The notes beneath the pieces are model-generated. The model saw only the letters and a list, made by a program, of their open reading frames with translations, did not search any database and was not told where the DNA came from. A program made the position numbers and the translations under genes. DNA of 64,000 bases from Rodentibacter caecimuris (lineage in GTDB: Bacteria > Pseudomonadota > Gammaproteobacteria > Enterobacterales > Pasteurellaceae): assembly GCF_024622045.1 (NCBI RefSeq), contig NZ_JANKBP010000009.1; one strand, given 5' to 3'. Positions 60,809-64,000 of this stretch are shown piece by piece (the first letter of the stretch is position 1; every line of letters begins with the position of its first letter).

Positions 60809-61978
60809 TTATTTTTTCGGTTTTTTCGGCAGACCCGTTTCTAAATCTAACCCATTATCCACTCGAACACCTGCCTGATTTGCCAGTTTCATCATTAATG
60901 CCTCACTCGGTTTGGGCGGAGCATCACCTTCAAACCAACGCTGAAAGGCAATTTTGCCGTCCCATTCCGGCAAGGGGGCAGGCGGCAATGGAACGATGTC
61001 ATCGAGATCAGGAACTTTGGGTTGGAGGTAGTCTTTATAAGATAAATAATCTTTGATTATTTTATATCGACGAGAACGCTCGGAATCAGGCTGTAAATTT
61101 AGAAAATTAAGTTTATCATCCGGTCCGGTTTTCTCACTAAATCCATTTGCCAATCGTAACGCAGATTGTGAATTTCCATTTTTAACCCCTTGATGAAAGG
61201 CTTCTAACGCTTCTGAGTATTTACTATCCATTTTTAAGCCAATCCCTAAGAAATTTGAAGCAACACCTAATCCTTGCTCTGAGGCACAAGAACGCAATTG
61301 TTTAATAATGTTTAGACGCATCTGTAATGTTTCTTCATCATTAATATCGCCTAACATATCCGCCACAACATACTGTGCTTCCCGACTGCCTAAATCCGCC
61401 GCTTTTCTTAAGTAAGCATACTTGCCGTCTTTTTCGGTACGTACCCCGTAGCCCACATCTAAATAACCGTACAGATTGTAATAAGCGGTGGCAGGCAGTT
61501 GTTTTACCAACTCTTCATTGAGATTATGCACCTCCGTTTGCGGCATATCGGCACTGATACGTCCGCTTTTGAGTAGATATTGCAAACGAATATTGGCTTT
61601 ATAATCGCCGTTTAGTGCTGCAATGCGGTAATACCTCGCCAAGCCGTTCCATACCGTATCGCCCCGTTTGCCCGTCCACATATTGTGCAGGTCGTGGTAC
61701 AACGCATAGTTATAAAGTTGTTGAGTTTCTGCCGAGAGTTCGGGTTTCTCTTCGTGTTTGCAGACGAATGCTAAATTCGCTTGTAGCTGCGCCATTTTTT
61801 CCATTTTGATTTTTTCCGCTTGATATTTATTAATATAATTTTCAATAAAATTGCTTGAAGGTGAATGCCCCACCCCGCCTAAATCAATCCCGTTGAAGAA
61901 ACGATTGCCTGCCCAAATCACGATTGCAATTAAGACGATTACACTAATCAATATCCATTTTAAAATTCGTGCCATCAT
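60809..61978 (-). CDS. Membrane-anchored Sel1-repeat/DUF6396-type protein, copy 1
   Basis: 389 residues: a single N-terminal membrane anchor (ILISVIVLIAIVIWAGNRFF), Sel1/TPR-like helices (YGYLDVGYGVRTEKDGKYAYLRKAADLGSREAQYVVADML in pieces) and a C-terminal DUF6396-like module (VPDLDDIVPLPPAPLPEWDG...DLETGLPKKPKK). Very similar to the next two copies except between about residues 215 and 300. Such proteins are often found beside secreted toxins and may act as immunity proteins, which I infer only. Confidence 0.72.
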   Translation of the reverse strand: MMARILKWILISVIVLIAIVIWAGNRFFNGIDLGGVGHSPSSNFIENYINKYQAEKIKMEKMAQLQANLAFVCKHEEKPELSAETQQLYNYALYHDLHNMWTGKRGDTVWNGLARYYRIAALNGDYKANIRLQYLLKSGRISADMPQTEVHNLNEELVKQLPATAYYNLYGYLDVGYGVRTEKDGKYAYLRKAADLGSREAQYVVADMLGDINDEETLQMRLNIIKQLRSCASEQGLGVASNFLGIGLKMDSKYSEALEAFHQGVKNGNSQSALRLANGFSEKTGPDDKLNFLNLQPDSERSRRYKIIKDYLSYKDYLQPKVPDLDDIVPLPPAPLPEWDGKIAFQRWFEGDAPPKPSEALMMKLANQAGVRVDNGLDLETGLPKKPKK

Positions 61979-62044
61979 TCATCACTCCAGAAAATCACAA
62001 TGAGAAAATCTCATCCGTAAAACACTAAAAACATACTAAAAAAT

Positions 62045-62082
62045 AACCGCACTTTTAAATTGTTCAGCCTAAAAGTGCGGTT
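62045..62082 (-). terminator. Inverted uptake-signal terminator between copies 1 and 2
   Basis: AACCGCACTTTT / AAAAGTGCGGTT 12-bp stem; part of the duplicated unit (a near-identical copy lies at 63317). Confidence 0.85.
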
Positions 62083-62092
62083 AACTTTTCCA

Positions 62093-63259
62093 TTATTTTT
62101 TCGGTTTTTTCGGCAGACCCGTTTCTAAATCTAACCCATTATCCACTCGAACACCTGCCTGATTTGCCAGTTTTAACATCAGGGCTTCACTCGGTTTAGG
62201 CGGAGCGTCGCCTTCATACCAACGCTGAAAGGCAATTTTGCCATCCCATTCCGGCAAGGGGGCTGGCGGCAATGGAACAATATCGTCGAGATCGGGAACT
62301 TTGGGTTGGAGGTAGTCTTTATCATAAAGATAATCGCCGATAATTTTATAGCGACGAGATCGTTCACTATCCTCTTTAAGACTTAAATTATCTAAGTATT
62401 TTTCTTCTTTACTATTATTAAATACTCTTGCTAAAACATTAGCAGAAAGTTCACTACCATTCTTTACACCTTGATGAAACACATCTAAAGCTTTTTGATA
62501 TTCTTTATCCAACTGAAATCCTATCCCTAAGGAATCCGAAGCTTTCCCTAACCCTTGTTCAGAGGCACAAGAAAGTAACTGTTCTATCAATTTCAAACGC
62601 ATTTGCAAGGTTTCTTCATCATTAATATCGCCTAACATATTCGCCACAACATACTGTGCTTCCCGACTGCCTAAATCCGCCGCCTTTCTTAAGTAAGCAT
62701 ATTGACCGTCTTTTTCGGTACGTACCCCGTAGCCCACATCTAAATAACCGTACAGATTATAATAAGCGGTGGCAGGTAGTTGTTTTGCTAACTCTTCATT
62801 GAGATTATGCACCTCCGTTTGCGGCATATCGGAACTAATACGTCCGCTTTTGAGTAGATATTGCAAACGGATATTGGCCTTATAATCGCCGTTTAGTGCT
62901 GCAATGCGGTAATAACGGGCTAATCCGTTCCATACCGCATCGCCCCGTTTGCCCGTCCACATATTGTGCAGGTCGTGGTACAACGCATAGTTATACAGCT
63001 GTTGGGTTTCTGTCGAGAGTTCGGGTTTTTCTTCGTGTTTACAGACAAATTCCAGACTTGCCTGTAATTGCTCCATTTTTTCCATTTTGTTTTTTTCCGT
63101 TTGATATTTATTCATATAATCTTCAATAAAATTAGTTGAAGGTGAATGCCCTGAACCGCCCAAATCAATCCCGTTGAAGAAACGATTGCCTGCCCAAATC
63201 GCGATTACAATTAAGGCGATTACACCAATCACTATCCATTTTAAAATTCGTGCCATCAT
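62093..63259 (-). CDS. Membrane-anchored Sel1-repeat/DUF6396-type protein, copy 2
   Basis: 388 residues, near-identical to copy 1 at both ends but divergent in the middle (FQLDKEYQKALDVFHQGVKNGSELSANVLARVFN... versus LKMDSKYSEALEAFHQGVKNGNSQSALRLANGFS). The gene plus its terminator is a unit about 1.27 kb long repeated in tandem. Confidence 0.72.
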   Translation of the reverse strand: MMARILKWIVIGVIALIVIAIWAGNRFFNGIDLGGSGHSPSTNFIEDYMNKYQTEKNKMEKMEQLQASLEFVCKHEEKPELSTETQQLYNYALYHDLHNMWTGKRGDAVWNGLARYYRIAALNGDYKANIRLQYLLKSGRISSDMPQTEVHNLNEELAKQLPATAYYNLYGYLDVGYGVRTEKDGQYAYLRKAADLGSREAQYVVANMLGDINDEETLQMRLKLIEQLLSCASEQGLGKASDSLGIGFQLDKEYQKALDVFHQGVKNGSELSANVLARVFNNSKEEKYLDNLSLKEDSERSRRYKIIGDYLYDKDYLQPKVPDLDDIVPLPPAPLPEWDGKIAFQRWYEGDAPPKPSEALMLKLANQAGVRVDNGLDLETGLPKKPKK

Positions 63260-63316
63260 TCATCACTCCGGAAAATCACAATGAAAAAATCTCATCCGTA
63301 AAACACGCTAAAAAAC

Positions 63317-63354
63317 AACCGCACTTTTAAATTGTTCAGCCTAAAAGTGCGGTT
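63317..63354 (-). terminator. Inverted uptake-signal terminator after copy 3
   Basis: AACCGCACTTTT / AAAAGTGCGGTT, same as at 62045. Confidence 0.85.
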
Positions 63355-63364
63355 AATTTTTCCG

Positions 63365-64000
63365 TTATTTTTTCGGTTTTTTCGGCAAACCTGTTTCTAA
63401 ATCTAACCCGTTATCCACTCGAACGCCCGCCTGATTTGCCAGTTTCATCATTAATGCCTCACTTGGTTTGGGCGGAGCGTCGCCTTCATACCAACGCTGA
63501 AAGGCAATTTTGCCATCCCATTCCGGCAAGGGGGCAGGCGGCAATGGTACAATATCGTCTAAGTCGGGGACTTTGGGTTGGAGGTAGTCTTTATAGGCTA
63601 AATATTTCCAAATCATGTCATAACGTCTAGCACGTTCCGGATCTTCCTTAAGATTTAAAGCAGCTAAGTATTTTTCTTTTCTAGTATTACTAAATACTCC
63701 AACTAAAACATTTGCGGAAAGAGCACTACCATTTTTTACACCTTGATGAAACGCTCCCAGTGCTTTTTGATATTCTTTCTTTCAAGCCCAATACCTAACA
63801 TAACTGACGCTTTACCTAATCCTTGTTCCGAAGCGCAAGCTAACAGCTGGTCATAAATTTTTAAACGTAGCGGTCTTGTTTCTTCATCGTTAATATCCGT
63901 CAGGATATCTCCAACAACATACTGCGCTTCCCGACTCCCTAAATCCGCCGCTTTTCTTAAGTAAGCATACTTGCCGTCTTTTTCGGTACGTACCCCGTAT
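63365..64000 (-). pseudogene. Copy 3 of the Sel1/DUF6396-type gene, frameshifted, cut by window end
   Basis: The C-terminal module is intact (63365 to about 63780). Near 63780 the frame breaks: aligned with copy 2, four bases are missing between LGIGL and KEYQKAL. Upstream sequence to the window end continues the homology in another frame. Either a true pseudogene or a sequencing error; the 5' end lies outside. Confidence 0.7.

Overview
The window is a Pasteurellaceae chromosome of the Haemophilus/Aggregatibacter/Pasteurella type. The 9-bp Hin-type DNA uptake signal AAGTGCGGT and its complement recur throughout, often as head-to-head pairs that double as terminators. The housekeeping genes and their order (yejL-yejM, gltX, glyQ/glyS, ribF-ileS-lspA-ispH, srmB/yfiC, rapA-rluA) are those of gammaproteobacteria. 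I cannot name the species.

Layout: (1) 1-5.6 kb: core genes yejL, yejM, an amidohydrolase with a structured leader, four identical tRNA-Val(TAC) genes, gltX and tRNA-Ala(GGC). (2) 5.6-13.3 kb: integrated satellite element A in tRNA-Ala: tyrosine integrase, AlpA-type regulator, a C4-type antisense RNA in front of an Icd/Ash-like gene, a P4-type primase-helicase, a Mu Mor-like activator, a Mu I-like protease/scaffold and a capsid protein. (3) 13.3-18.8 kb: an island with a Slam-dependent surface lipoprotein and its Slam outer-membrane partner, an IstB remnant and a broken integrase (relic B). (4) 18.95-31.0 kb: satellite element C, inserted in tRNA-Ile2(CAT), almost all on the minus strand: DUF927 replication protein, small genes, a second C4-type RNA/Icd-like gene, an Ogr-like zinc finger, two AlpA regulators, a RelE/Xre toxin-antitoxin pair, an orphan 396-aa gene, P2 GpN-like capsid and scaffold genes, a small exported protein and an integrase. 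(5) 31-38.7 kb: glyS, a small lipoprotein, a histidine acid phosphatase, a nitrobindin-like protein, glyQ and a BtuB-like TonB receptor. (6) 38.9-44.6 kb: a six-gene ynb-type phospholipid operon. (7) 44.8-60.4 kb: ispH, lspA, ileS, ribF, murJ, rpsT, srmB, yfiC, pnuC, rapA, rluA and a PTS EIICB gene. (8) 60.8-64 kb: three tandem copies of a membrane-anchored Sel1/DUF6396-type gene, the third frameshifted and cut by the window end.

How the parts work together: both satellites place a 77-nt RNA of C4/P4-CI type just upstream of an Icd/Ash-like gene and the replication gene. Each RNA has two loops complementary to two target pairs, one pair upstream and one overlapping the Icd Shine-Dalgarno. The two RNAs share a scaffold, but loops and targets have changed together, so they look like two different immunity specificities in one chromosome. 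Capsid genes without a recognised terminase, portal or tail indicate dependence on helper phages: Mu-like for A (Mor, protein I), P2-like for C (GpN, Ogr). All three integrases are flanked by paired arm-type sites with the same 12-nt spacing, which helps delimit the elements.
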